From positions 1 to 38,828 of the forward strand of contig NZ_WWJX01000216.1 in NCBI RefSeq assembly GCF_009865215.1: DNA of 38,828 bases. Direction: 5' to 3'. This document shows, piece by piece, positions 15,391 through 23,321 of this stretch. The DNA comes from Streptomyces sp. SID3343 (GTDB lineage Bacteria > Actinomycetota > Actinomycetes > Streptomycetales > Streptomycetaceae). Position 1 is the stretch's first letter. Every line of letters begins with the position of its first letter. The notes beneath the pieces are model-generated. The model did no database searches. It saw nothing but the letters and a program-made list of their open reading frames with translations, and was not told the origin of the DNA. The translations under genes were made by a program, and so were the position numbers.

Positions 15391-15681
15391 CTAGCGCTGG
15401 TCGGGGCGCAGGACCTTGGTCCGCAGCACCGACTCGTTGAGGTTCATCTGACGGTCGAGTTCCTTGACGGTCGCGGGCTCCGCGGCCAGGTCCACGACGG
15501 CGTAGATGCCTTCGGACTTCTTCTTGATCTCGTACGAGAGCCGGCGACGGCCCCACGTGTCGATCTTCTCGACCTTGCCACCGTCGTTGCGGATGACATT
15601 GAGGAACTGCTCGAGAAGCGGCGTGACCGCGCGCTCTTCGAGGTCCGCGTCGAGGATGACCATGAGTTCGTAGCTACGCAT
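15391..15681 (-). CDS. rpsF: 30S ribosomal protein S6
   Basis: A 96-residue S6 with [19 protein letters not shown] at the start, the [18 protein letters not shown] core that contacts S18 and rRNA, and [14 protein letters not shown] near the end. First gene of the rpsF-ssb-rpsR-rplI operon. ATG 15681 has a strong AGGAGGTG 10 bp upstream; the frame stays open upstream but without S6 similarity. A hairpin in the leader (15713-15731) may serve S6:S18 feedback control. Confidence 0.99.
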   Translation of the reverse strand: MRSYELMVILDADLEERAVTPLLEQFLNVIRNDGGKVEKIDTWGRRRLSYEIKKKSEGIYAVVDLAAEPATVKELDRQMNLNESVLRTKVLRPDQR

Positions 15682-15712
15682 GAAGTACACCCACCTCCTG
15701 TGGACTGAATCG

Positions 15713-15731
15713 GCCACGGAATCTCCGTGGC
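15713..15731 (-). promoter_or_regulatory. rpsF: rpsF leader hairpin, candidate S6:S18 binding element
   Basis: On the minus strand GCCACGGA-GAT-TCCGTGGC forms a perfect 8-bp hairpin, followed immediately by CGATTC, so that CCGA overlaps its 3' foot, about 13 nt before the Shine-Dalgarno. In other bacteria the S6:S18 complex represses rpsF through a leader hairpin with a conserved CCGA-type bulge. The geometry here is only suggestive. Confidence 0.4.
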
Positions 15732-15814
15732 AGGAGGGCTTGCGTATCACCGCCGCGCCAGGCGGCCCCGCGTTCGAGACGAACGTGGGGTGCCGAGAGC
15801 ACAGCGGACGGTAC

Positions 15815-15844
15815 AGCCTACCCGCCGCCACACACAGTCTCGAA
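15815..15844 (-). promoter_or_regulatory. Likely promoter of the rpsF operon
   Basis: Minus strand: TTCGAG (15839-15844) and TAGGCT (15815-15820) separated by 18 bp resemble a vegetative (HrdB-type) actinobacterial promoter. It would give a leader of about 130 nt, enough to hold the hairpin at 15713-15731. Confidence 0.5.
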
Positions 15845-15925
15845 ATCCGAGCTTGAGGCCCACGCGGCGAGGGGATTGATATACGGACAAAAGGTTTGCC
15901 GCCAGTTACTCACCGGAGGTGCGTG

Positions 15926-16279
15926 ATGGCACATACGATCCGCCGCACGGGAACCGCGACGGGACCCGTGGGAACGCCCGGCGCCACCGCCGTGGGCACC
16001 CATCGGCCGCGGCTCTCGCTGAACTCCGACGGGCGCGCGCATCCGCGCGAGAACACCCTCGTGGCCGTGACCGTGCTGTTCGCGCTCGTCGCCGGGATCT
16101 GCGTCTTCTTCCGCGACATGCACATCCTCGGCGCGTGGACCGCGCTCGGCGGTGTGGTGACGGGGCTGATCAGCCAGATGTTCTCGGCGACCACCGGCGA
16201 GCGCGCGGTGACCATCCTCGCGCTGGGCGTGTCCGCCGTCTCCCTGTTCATGAACATGTTCCACGGCGGACTGTACTGA
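15926..16279 (+). CDS. Small integral membrane protein, unknown function
   Basis: A 117-residue protein divergent from rpsF. Residues 1-40 are polar and Thr/Gly/Pro-rich; three hydrophobic helices follow (about 43-62, 69-87, 92-112), so the N-terminus probably faces one side and the short tail HGGLY the other. ATG 15926 has GGAGG at 6 bp; an in-frame GTG lies 3 bp earlier. A comparable small membrane gene sits beside rpsF in other streptomycetes as I recall. No function can be assigned. Confidence 0.85.
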   Translation: MAHTIRRTGTATGPVGTPGATAVGTHRPRLSLNSDGRAHPRENTLVAVTVLFALVAGICVFFRDMHILGAWTALGGVVTGLISQMFSATTGERAVTILALGVSAVSLFMNMFHGGLY

Positions 16280-16297
16280 CGACCCCACGCCGCTTCA

Positions 16298-16336
16298 CGC
16301 CGGCGCCCGCCCCGTCCGACGGGGCGGGCGCCGGCG
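16298..16336 (+). terminator. GC-rich hairpin terminator
   Basis: Arms 16298-16316 and 16318-16336 are perfect 19-nt complements around one base (in RNA probably a 16-bp stem with a 7-nt loop), 18 bp after the small membrane gene stop. The remaining gap up to 16527 probably holds the femX promoter; a TAGCCT at 16487-16492 is a possible -10. Confidence 0.88.
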
Positions 16337-16527
16337 CGTTTCGGGTCGGTTCGGATGGCTCCGCGGCCGGGCCCGTCGCCGACGACCGACCCGGTCGGGC
16401 GTCCGATCGGGGAGGTTTGATCCCCATCGTCCCCGTACAGTCCTGCGTGAGGCGCCCGGCCGCAGCCATAGCGGGCAAAGGCGCAGTAGCCTCTGTCACG
16501 GCCGAACCGATTTCGAGGAGCTCTTGT

Positions 16528-17646
16528 ATGTCTTTGCGCCTGAGGACGCTCACCGCCGAGGAGCATCTCGCCTTCATCAAGAGCAGGCCCTCCGTGAGCT
16601 TTCTTCAGTGCCCCTCGTGGGGAACGGTGAAGAGCGAGTGGCGGTCCGAGAGCATCGGTTGGATCGACGAGTCGGGGGCCGTCGTGGGCGCCGCGCTCGT
16701 GCTGTACCGGCAGTTGCCGAAGATAAAGCGCTACCTGGCCTACATGCCCGAGGGTCCGGTCATCGACTGGTTCGACGACGACCTGGGCAAGTGGCTCGAC
16801 CCGATGCTCGCGCACCTCAAGAGCCGCGGTTCGTTCTCGGTCAAGATGGGTCCGCCGGTGGTGATCGCCCGCTGGGAGGCGGACACGATCAAAAAGGCGA
16901 TCGCGGCCAAGTCGGCGAACCGGCTGCGCGACCTGCCGCCCGACTGGACCGACGACTCCGGCGCGGACCTGGAGAAGCGGCTGCGCGGCCTGGGTTGGCA
17001 GCAGGACGCGTCGGGCGGTGCGGGCTTCGGCGACGTGCAGCCGCGCTACGTCTTCCAGGTGCCGCTGGTCCGGCGCAGCCTCGACGACGTGCATGCGGGG
17101 TTCAACCAGTTGTGGCGCCGCAACATCAAGAAGGCCGCGAAGGCCGGCGTCGACGTGGTCCAGGGCGGCTACGACGACCTGCCCGTGTTCCACGAGGTCT
17201 ACAAGGTCACCGCCGTGCGCGATCACTTCACGCCGCGGCCGCTGGCCTACTTCCAGGGCATGTGGAAGGCGCTCAACGCCGAGGACCCCGAGCGCATGCG
17301 GCTCTACCTCGCCAAGCACGAGGGCGAGGTGCTCGCCTCCACCACGATGGTCACCGTCGGCGATCACGTCTGGTACTCGTACGGCGCTTCCGCGAACCAC
17401 AAGCGCGAGGTCCGTCCCTCGAACGCGATCCAGTGGCGCATGCTGCGCGACGCGTACGCGCTCGGTGCCTCGCGCTACGACCTGCGCGGCATCAGCGACA
17501 CCCTCGACGAGAACGACCACCTCTTCGGTCTCATCCAGTTCAAGCTCGGCACCGGTGGCGAGGCCGTCGAGTATCTCGGCGAGTGGGACTTCCCGCTCAA
17601 CAAGATGCTGCACAAGGCTCTCGACATGTACATGTCCCGCCGCTGA
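16528..17646 (+). CDS. femX: FemX-type lipid II aminoacyltransferase
   Basis: A 372-residue FemAB-family enzyme that adds an amino acid, glycine in streptomycetes, from aminoacyl-tRNA to the lysine/LL-DAP side chain of lipid II at the inner membrane face. Visible features are the double GNAT-like architecture: FLQCPSWGTVKSEWRSESIGW, then YMPEGPVIDW, the LWRRNIKKAAKAGVDV segment typical of Fem ligases at the start of the second half, and DLRGISDTLDENDHLFGLIQFKLGTGGEAVEYLGEWDFPL, the conserved C-terminal signature. ATG 16528 follows GAGGAG. The alanine-racemase-like gene comes next on the same strand, suggesting a joint role in peptidoglycan precursor metabolism. Confidence 0.93.
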   Translation: MSLRLRTLTAEEHLAFIKSRPSVSFLQCPSWGTVKSEWRSESIGWIDESGAVVGAALVLYRQLPKIKRYLAYMPEGPVIDWFDDDLGKWLDPMLAHLKSRGSFSVKMGPPVVIARWEADTIKKAIAAKSANRLRDLPPDWTDDSGADLEKRLRGLGWQQDASGGAGFGDVQPRYVFQVPLVRRSLDDVHAGFNQLWRRNIKKAAKAGVDVVQGGYDDLPVFHEVYKVTAVRDHFTPRPLAYFQGMWKALNAEDPERMRLYLAKHEGEVLASTTMVTVGDHVWYSYGASANHKREVRPSNAIQWRMLRDAYALGASRYDLRGISDTLDENDHLFGLIQFKLGTGGEAVEYLGEWDFPLNKMLHKALDMYMSRR

Positions 17647-17657
17647 CGCCCCGCCGA

Positions 17658-17697
17658 CGGCGCTCGCGTCGTCGGCGCTCGCGTCGTCGGCGCTCGA
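17658..17697. repeat. 15-bp tandem repeat, 2.7 copies
   Basis: CGGCGCTCGCGTCGT at 17658-17672 and 17673-17687 are identical, and 17688-17696 repeats the first nine bases. The repeat lies in the 152-bp gap after femX; copy number may vary between strains. Confidence 0.8.
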
Positions 17698-17798
17698 TCG
17701 CCCACATCACGACCGCGGTGCCCCCACGCCGCGGGTTTCGCCTCCGCCCCGCGTTCTCCGAGGGACACGTCCCGCTCACGGAAGGCCCCGAAGCGCCC

Positions 17799-18830
17799 AT
17801 GTCGCTCACGCTCTACGTCGACGCCGCCCGCTGGCGCAAGCACCAGGACGAGGTACGCGACACGTTCCCCGGTCTCGTGCCGGTGATGAAGGGCAACGGG
17901 TACGGATTCACCAACCCGAGACTGGCCGAGGAGGCCACTCGGATGGGCGTGGACACCGTGGCCGTGGGCACGACGTACGAGGCCGCCGTGGTCAAGGACC
18001 ACTTCGACGGCAAGGTCATGGTGCTCACGCCCTACCTGCGGGGCGAGGAGGCGGTGCCGCTGCCGGATCGCACCATCCGCACGGTCTCCTCGGTCCAGGC
18101 CGCGAGCGACCTGATGGACTGCCGGGTCGTCGTCGCGTGCATGACCACCATGAAGCGCGACGGGGTCACCGAGGAGGAACTCGTCAAGCTTCGCACCGGG
18201 ATGGACAACGTCCGCCTGGAGGGCTTCTCGCTGCACCTGCCGTTGGACCACCCGGACGGCTACGACCCGGTCGCCGAGGTCGAGGCGTGGGTCCAGCGGC
18301 TGCGCGCCGCGCGGTTGCCGGTGCGCTCGATGTACGTCAGCCACCTCACCGCGTCCGAACTGCACGTGCTGCGCGAGCGGCACCCCGACGTGGAGTTTCG
18401 GCCGCGGATCGGCACCGATCTGTGGCTGGGCGACCACGACGCGCTCACCAGCCGCGGCACCGTGCTCGACGTCGTGCGCATCGCGCGCGGCGAGCGGTTC
18501 GGCTACCGCCAGCGCAAGGCGCCGAGCGAGGGCCACCTGATCGTGGTCAGCGGCGGCACCGCGCAGGGCGTGGGCCTGGAGGCCCCCAAGACGGTGCGCG
18601 GCGTCATGCCCCGCGCCAAGGGCGTCGCCCGCGCGGGACTGGCGACCGTCAACCGCTCGCTGTCCCCGTTCACGTGGGCCGGCAAGCAGCGCTGGTTCGC
18701 CGAGCCGCCGCACATGCAGGTCAGCCTGCTGTTCCTGGCGAACGACGTGGCCCCGCCGAAGCCGGGCGACGAACTGGAGGCCGCGTTGCGGCACACCACC
18801 ACGCACTTCGACCGGATCGCCATCCGCTGA
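17799..18830 (+). CDS. Alanine-racemase-like PLP-fold protein
   Basis: A 343-residue protein. The N-terminal barrel has the PLP lysine motif PVMKGNGYGF (Lys31), then GVDTVAVGTTYEA, and a pocket-like FRPRIGTDLWLGD, equivalent to the RPGIALYG of alanine racemases. The C-terminal domain is short: where true racemases have the catalytic tyrosine in a GYADGYPR-like motif, this protein reads SGGTAQGVGLEAP, so the second base seems absent. It may be an amino-acid-handling relative rather than a racemase. It follows femX on the same strand. The ATG at 17799 begins the conserved region; GAAGG upstream is spaced rather far, so translation may be modest. Confidence 0.75.
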   Translation: MSLTLYVDAARWRKHQDEVRDTFPGLVPVMKGNGYGFTNPRLAEEATRMGVDTVAVGTTYEAAVVKDHFDGKVMVLTPYLRGEEAVPLPDRTIRTVSSVQAASDLMDCRVVVACMTTMKRDGVTEEELVKLRTGMDNVRLEGFSLHLPLDHPDGYDPVAEVEAWVQRLRAARLPVRSMYVSHLTASELHVLRERHPDVEFRPRIGTDLWLGDHDALTSRGTVLDVVRIARGERFGYRQRKAPSEGHLIVVSGGTAQGVGLEAPKTVRGVMPRAKGVARAGLATVNRSLSPFTWAGKQRWFAEPPHMQVSLLFLANDVAPPKPGDELEAALRHTTTHFDRIAIR

Positions 18831-18850
18831 CGATCGGGCCCTACCGATCG
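18831..18850. terminator. Compact bidirectional hairpin between convergent stops
   Basis: CGATCGG (18831-18837) and CCGATCG (18844-18850) flank a 6-nt loop and fill the whole 21-bp gap between the Alr-like stop and the stop of the opposing glycosyltransferase gene. The stem is short for a terminator, so function is tentative. Confidence 0.5.
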
Positions 18851-18851
18851 A

Positions 18852-20273
18852 TCATCGACCGGGCGCGAGGACGAACACGTCCGGCGCCCGGTCGAGCACG
18901 CCACCCGACGGGTCGTCACTGCCGTCCGCCCGAACCGGGTCGCGCTCGGGCATCAGGATGTCGCGCACCACCACGAAGCAGATGTACGCGGTGCCGAGCA
19001 GGTGCAGCAGGATCGTCACGTGGTACGCGTTCTGCGACAGGCCCTTGCCGGAGAACGAGGCGATGTACATCCACACGCCGAAGAAGTACGTCACCTCGCA
19101 CGCCTGCCAGATCAGGAAGTCGCGCCAGCGCGGCCGGGCCAGCACCACGAGCGGGATCATCCACAGCACGTACTGCGGCGAGTAGACCTTGTTGGTGAGG
19201 ATGAACGCCGCCACGACGAGGAACGCGAGTTGCGCGAATCGCGGCCTGCGCGGCGCGAACATCGCCAGGGCGGCGATCCCCAGACAGCACAACACCAGGC
19301 TGATGCCGACCAGTTCGTTCAGGTACTCCAACGGTTGACCGTCACCGCGTTGCTGCAGGATCAGCCAGATCGAGCCGTAGTCGGCCGGGCGTTCCTGGCT
19401 GAACGTGTAGAACAGCTTCCAGCCCTCGCGAATGTGCAGGCCACCGCCGCCGAAGTCGAGCGCGACGGGCAGGTTCACCACCAACCACGTGATCAGCGCG
19501 GCGGCCGCGGTCTTGGCGAACGCGGTCAGCCGCCCCGAGCGCAGACACAACAGGAACAGCGGCGCCAGCAACAGCGCCGGATACAACTTCGCCGCAGTGG
19601 CCAGCCCGATCAGCACACCGGCCGCGACCACGTTGCGCCGCGCCCACGTCCACATCCCCGCCGCGGTCAGCGCGACCGCGACCAGGTCCCAGTTGATGAT
19701 CCCGTTGAGCGCCAACGCCGGTGCGCACGCCACCATCGCGGCGTCCCACGGCCGTCGCCCCGACGTCCCCTTGACCGCGAGCACGGTGACCACCGCGCAC
19801 GCCATCATGATGAAGAAGTTGACCATGACGAACCACAGCTGTTCGTCCTGCATGTCGCCGTCGAAGATCTTCGCGAACCCCTGCGCGACGGTGGCCGCGA
19901 ACGACATCACGCCGCCCGTGACCACCGGGTACTCCAGGAACTTCATGTCCTTGTCGCCGGTCTCGTCGAAGTACGGGATCTTCCCGTCCGCGAGACCGCG
20001 ATTGATGTACAGGTGCGGCATGTCGCTGTAGCACGCGTGCGAGTACTGCGTACTGCCCGAGAACCAACCACCGTCGTAGCAGGGCTTCTTCTGCACCAGC
20101 CCGAGCGCGAAGCACACGACCGCGAGCAGGATCAGCACCCGCACGGGAGTCCACCAGCCGAGCCCGTCGAAGCGGATCCGGCGCCCGGCCGGCCCGCCGA
20201 CGAGTTCACTGCCCGCCCGAATCACCGGGTCGTCGTGCGTGGGCAGGACGGGGTCGGTCGATGTCGGCGTCAT
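18852..20273 (-). CDS. GT-C (GT87/DUF2029-like) membrane glycosyltransferase
   Basis: A 473-residue membrane protein with around ten hydrophobic helices, of the family that takes mannose or arabinose from polyprenyl-phosphate on the outer face of the membrane. The first large loop holds YSDMPHLYINRG; Asp84 is placed like the catalytic Asp of GT-C enzymes. Other family marks are NWDLVAVAL, AAKLYPALLLAPL and NKVYSPQYVLWMIPL. The C-terminal 35 residues are charged and cytosolic. I chose ATG 20273 because GAGAGG lies 9 bp upstream; an in-frame ATG at 20282 abuts that site too closely. It lies downstream of the PBP gene on the same strand, after a hairpin. Confidence 0.85.
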   Translation of the reverse strand: MTPTSTDPVLPTHDDPVIRAGSELVGGPAGRRIRFDGLGWWTPVRVLILLAVVCFALGLVQKKPCYDGGWFSGSTQYSHACYSDMPHLYINRGLADGKIPYFDETGDKDMKFLEYPVVTGGVMSFAATVAQGFAKIFDGDMQDEQLWFVMVNFFIMMACAVVTVLAVKGTSGRRPWDAAMVACAPALALNGIINWDLVAVALTAAGMWTWARRNVVAAGVLIGLATAAKLYPALLLAPLFLLCLRSGRLTAFAKTAAAALITWLVVNLPVALDFGGGGLHIREGWKLFYTFSQERPADYGSIWLILQQRGDGQPLEYLNELVGISLVLCCLGIAALAMFAPRRPRFAQLAFLVVAAFILTNKVYSPQYVLWMIPLVVLARPRWRDFLIWQACEVTYFFGVWMYIASFSGKGLSQNAYHVTILLHLLGTAYICFVVVRDILMPERDPVRADGSDDPSGGVLDRAPDVFVLAPGR

Positions 20274-20324
20274 GCCGGCCATCCTCTCGCGATCCACGAG
20301 GCTGCCCTCGCCGGTCGGATACAA

Positions 20325-20358
20325 CGCGTGCCCCACCGCCGAAGCGATGGGGCACGCG
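20325..20358 (-). terminator. Terminator after the penicillin-binding protein gene
   Basis: Perfect 11-bp arms, 20325-20335 and 20348-20358 (CGCGTGCCCCA), with a 12-nt loop, 15 bp beyond the PBP stop and before the glycosyltransferase gene. Confidence 0.8.
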
Positions 20359-20373
20359 TAAGGGTAGAGGGTG

Positions 20374-22932
20374 TCAACGGCCCCGTCCGCCGGAGATCAA
20401 CCCGCCGGAACCACGACCGCCGCGGGTGGTGCCCGCTTCCGTCGTCGCCGGATGCGTCACGGGCGCGGTCGGTGAGGTCGGCGGCTTGGTGGTGACCGGC
20501 GGATCCGTCGTCGGCGGCGGCGGCGTGTTGCCGGTGCTGCCCGTTGTCGTCGTCGTCACCGGCGGCGGAGCCGGTGTGTTCGACACCGGCGGCGCCGTGG
20601 TCGCCGGCGCCGAGGTCGTCGCCTTGGTCGTCGAAGGCGGCGCGGTCGTCGGCGGCAGGTTCTTGTCGTCCTGCTTGTCGTACGTCTCACCGGGGGCGGA
20701 GAAGTCCTGGACGGGCATGCCCTCCAGGGCCTTCTTCATGTACGCCGTCCACACGAGCGTCGGCACGTCACCACCGTGCACCGAGTCGCGACCGCCCAGG
20801 CCCTTGAGCGACAGGCGCTTGTGGCTGGTCGGATCCTCACGGAACAGGGCCACCGAGGTCGCCAGATTGGGCGTGTAGCCCACGAACCACGCCGAGTTGT
20901 TCTCGTCGGTGGTACCGGTCTTGCCCGCCACCGGACGGTTCAACTCCTTCGCGCCCCGGCCCGTACCGTCCTTCGCCTCGACCACCTGCCTCATCACCTG
21001 GTTGACGGTGTCCGCGACGTTCTTGTCGAAGACCTGGGTGGTCTCGTGCTTGGGCAACGGGACCTTGCCGCCGTTGTGGGTGATGTCCTTCACGTAATAC
21101 GGCTCGGCGTGCAAACCGCGGGCGGCGAACGTCGCGTAGGCCTCGGCCATGTCCAGCGCGCTGGGCGGCGCCACACCGAGCGCGATCGTCGGCGTGTCGT
21201 GCAAGTCGTCGAGGTCGGCGGGCAACCCGGCGTCGATCAGGGCCTTCTTGACCTTCTCCGGTCCGACGTTGGCGGCGAGTTGGACGAAGACCGTGTTGAC
21301 CGACTTCTCCATCGCTCTGGTGATGGTGATCCGGCCGTACGGGGTATCGCCCTCGTTCCCCGGCTTGTAGTCCTTGCCGGTCTTCTCGTCCTTGAAGTTC
21401 TGTCCGTTCGGCAACTTGATCGCGATATCACTGTCACCGTTGTAGATGCTGTCCGGACCGATCGGCTTGCCGTCGAGCCCACCGTCGCGCAGTGCCGCCG
21501 CGAGGACGAACAGCTTGAACGTCGAGCCCGCCTGGATGTCGCGTCTGACCGCGTCGTTGTATTCCTGTTGGACGAAGTCCGGGCCGCCGTACAACGCGAC
21601 CACCGCCCCGTCTCCGGGGACGACCGAGGCCAACCCGGTGCGCACGTATCGGTCCGCATCGTTCTTGTCCTGCTTGAGCTCCGAGGTCAGCTTGTCCTTG
21701 ACCGCGTTGACCGCCGCGTCCTGCTTGGTCTTGTCGAACGTGGTGACGATCTTGAACCCACCGCGCGCGAGATCGGCCTCGGGGATGACGTTGTTGCGCT
21801 TGAGGTACTGGTCGGTCACCTTCATCAGGTAGCCGGCCTGCCCGGCCTTGCCCGCGGCGGGCTTTTGCTTGATCGGCATCGGGAACTGGAGGGTGTCGCG
21901 CTCGGCCTTGCTCAGCCAGCCCTCCTTGACCATGCCGTTGAGGGCGTACGACCAGCGACCCTTGACCTTCTCGGTCTGGCTGGGGAACTCGATCACGTCG
22001 TAGATGCTCGGCGCGTTCAACAGCGTCGCGAGATACGCGCCCTCGGCGACGTTGAGGTCACCGACGTTCTTGCCGTAGTACGCCTGCGCCGCGGCCTGGA
22101 TCCCGTAGGCGCTGCGCCCGTAGAACGCGGTGTTGAGATAGCCGACGAGGATGTCGTCCTTGCGCATCTGCCGGTCGACCTTCAGCGCGATGAAGATCTC
22201 GCTGAACTTGCGCTTGAAGGACCGCTCCTGCGTCAGGTACGTGTTCTTGACGTACTGCTGGGTGATCGTCGAACCACCCTGCGTGTCACCGCCCTTGACC
22301 ATCGTGACGCCGGCCCGCACCAGGCCCTTGGGCGAGACGCCCGAGTCGCTGTAGAACGACCGGTTCTCGGCGGCGATCACAGCCTGCTGCACAGGCTTGG
22401 GAATCTGGTCCAACGTCACGTTCTGCCGGTTGTACTCCCCGGTGCGACCGATCTCGGTCGTGCCGTCCGAGTAGTAGTAGATGTTCGACTGATACGTGGT
22501 GTTCGCGTTCGGGTCCGGTACGTCGACCAACGCGTAGGCCAGGGCCGCGAGGCCCAGGATCGACGCGAAGAAGAACAGGATCATCGCCAGGATCTGCTTG
22601 ATGGACGGCAGCCAGCGGCGGACGCCGCGCTTGCCGAACCGCGGATAGTCGATGAACCGCTTCTTCTTGCCCGGGCGCTCCGGCCCGTCCGCGCCGCGGC
22701 CCCGGGAACGTCCACCGGAGGCGTTGCCGTTGGCGGCACGGCGGCCCCCGCGGGACGCGGCTCGGGACTCCACCCGGGAAAGCGGGCGCTCCTCGTCATC
22801 CCCTCCGGGCCCTGCGGGCAGGGGCGAGCCGCCGGGTGGCGTCCCGCCCCCGGCCCCGCCCGCGCCCCCGGAATGCGAGTCACCGCGCCCCTCGGGACGC
22901 GGTTGCGGTGATCTACGGCGATGTTCACTCAT
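20374..22932 (-). CDS. Class A penicillin-binding protein
   Basis: An 852-residue bifunctional peptidoglycan synthase. Residues 1-115 are a charged, Gly/Arg/Pro-rich cytosolic tail; a single membrane helix follows (IKQILAMILFFFASILGLAALAYALV with flanks). The GT51 glycosyltransferase domain has catalytic Glu189 in AAENRSF and the GGSTITQQ motif. The transpeptidase domain has S470-T-F-K473, S544-V-N546 and K671-T-G-T. The last 100 residues are a Thr/Pro-rich tail ending Gly/Arg-rich, likely cell-wall-spanning. ATG 22932 follows GAGGAG at 10 bp. It polymerises and cross-links strands from the lipid II that FemX modifies and MurJ flips. Confidence 0.96.
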   Translation of the reverse strand: MSEHRRRSPQPRPEGRGDSHSGGAGGAGGGTPPGGSPLPAGPGGDDEERPLSRVESRAASRGGRRAANGNASGGRSRGRGADGPERPGKKKRFIDYPRFGKRGVRRWLPSIKQILAMILFFFASILGLAALAYALVDVPDPNANTTYQSNIYYYSDGTTEIGRTGEYNRQNVTLDQIPKPVQQAVIAAENRSFYSDSGVSPKGLVRAGVTMVKGGDTQGGSTITQQYVKNTYLTQERSFKRKFSEIFIALKVDRQMRKDDILVGYLNTAFYGRSAYGIQAAAQAYYGKNVGDLNVAEGAYLATLLNAPSIYDVIEFPSQTEKVKGRWSYALNGMVKEGWLSKAERDTLQFPMPIKQKPAAGKAGQAGYLMKVTDQYLKRNNVIPEADLARGGFKIVTTFDKTKQDAAVNAVKDKLTSELKQDKNDADRYVRTGLASVVPGDGAVVALYGGPDFVQQEYNDAVRRDIQAGSTFKLFVLAAALRDGGLDGKPIGPDSIYNGDSDIAIKLPNGQNFKDEKTGKDYKPGNEGDTPYGRITITRAMEKSVNTVFVQLAANVGPEKVKKALIDAGLPADLDDLHDTPTIALGVAPPSALDMAEAYATFAARGLHAEPYYVKDITHNGGKVPLPKHETTQVFDKNVADTVNQVMRQVVEAKDGTGRGAKELNRPVAGKTGTTDENNSAWFVGYTPNLATSVALFREDPTSHKRLSLKGLGGRDSVHGGDVPTLVWTAYMKKALEGMPVQDFSAPGETYDKQDDKNLPPTTAPPSTTKATTSAPATTAPPVSNTPAPPPVTTTTTGSTGNTPPPPTTDPPVTTKPPTSPTAPVTHPATTEAGTTRGGRGSGGLISGGRGR

Positions 22933-23130
22933 GCGTTCGCTACTCCTCGGCCGTACGACGCGGAGGTCGGACGCACGGGTCGTGGCTCTCCGTTCCCCAG
23001 GACGCATACGTATAGGGAGCGGTTCCGCAGGAAGCGGGGCTTGAGGCAGCACACGGCGGAACAGACTACGCGGATCCGCATTCGCGACCTCACTGTGACC
23101 TGCCTGTGACCCGAGTCACCGGGCAGCGCC
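22933..23130. promoter_or_regulatory. PBP upstream region with a GTGAC/GTCAC palindrome
   Basis: Left half of the 389-bp divergent gap between the PBP gene and padR. It contains GTGAC-CCGA-GTCAC at 23106-23119, flanked by CTGCC and GGCAG, which extends the dyad. GTGACC also occurs just upstream. It may bind a regulator, but none is indicated. No gene was seen here. Confidence 0.35.
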
Positions 23131-23196
23131 TTGCATCGACACGGCAAGGAGACCTATCGTCTCGATGTATCGGTTCGATACATCGACCCGATACAT
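23131..23196 (+). promoter_or_regulatory. padR promoter and PadR-type operator
   Basis: TTGCAT (23131-23136) and TATCGT (23155-23160) are 18 bp apart and make a good vegetative promoter. Just downstream lies a perfect 11-bp inverted repeat, TCGATGTATCG-GTT-CGATACATCGA halves at 23162-23172 and 23176-23186, covering the expected transcription start. A further CGATACAT half-site lies at 23189-23196. ATGT/ACAT dyads are the known recognition pattern of PadR-family repressors, so autorepression is likely. Confidence 0.8.
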
Positions 23197-23321
23197 ACAA
23201 GCCAGGGACGCTGGAGCCCCGGCCGGACGCAAGGCCGTTCGCGACCGTATCCCACGGTTTCCGACCGGTCCACGACGGCCCGGTGCAGGCGATCGAGTCC
23301 GCGATCGGACGGAGGAGAGCG

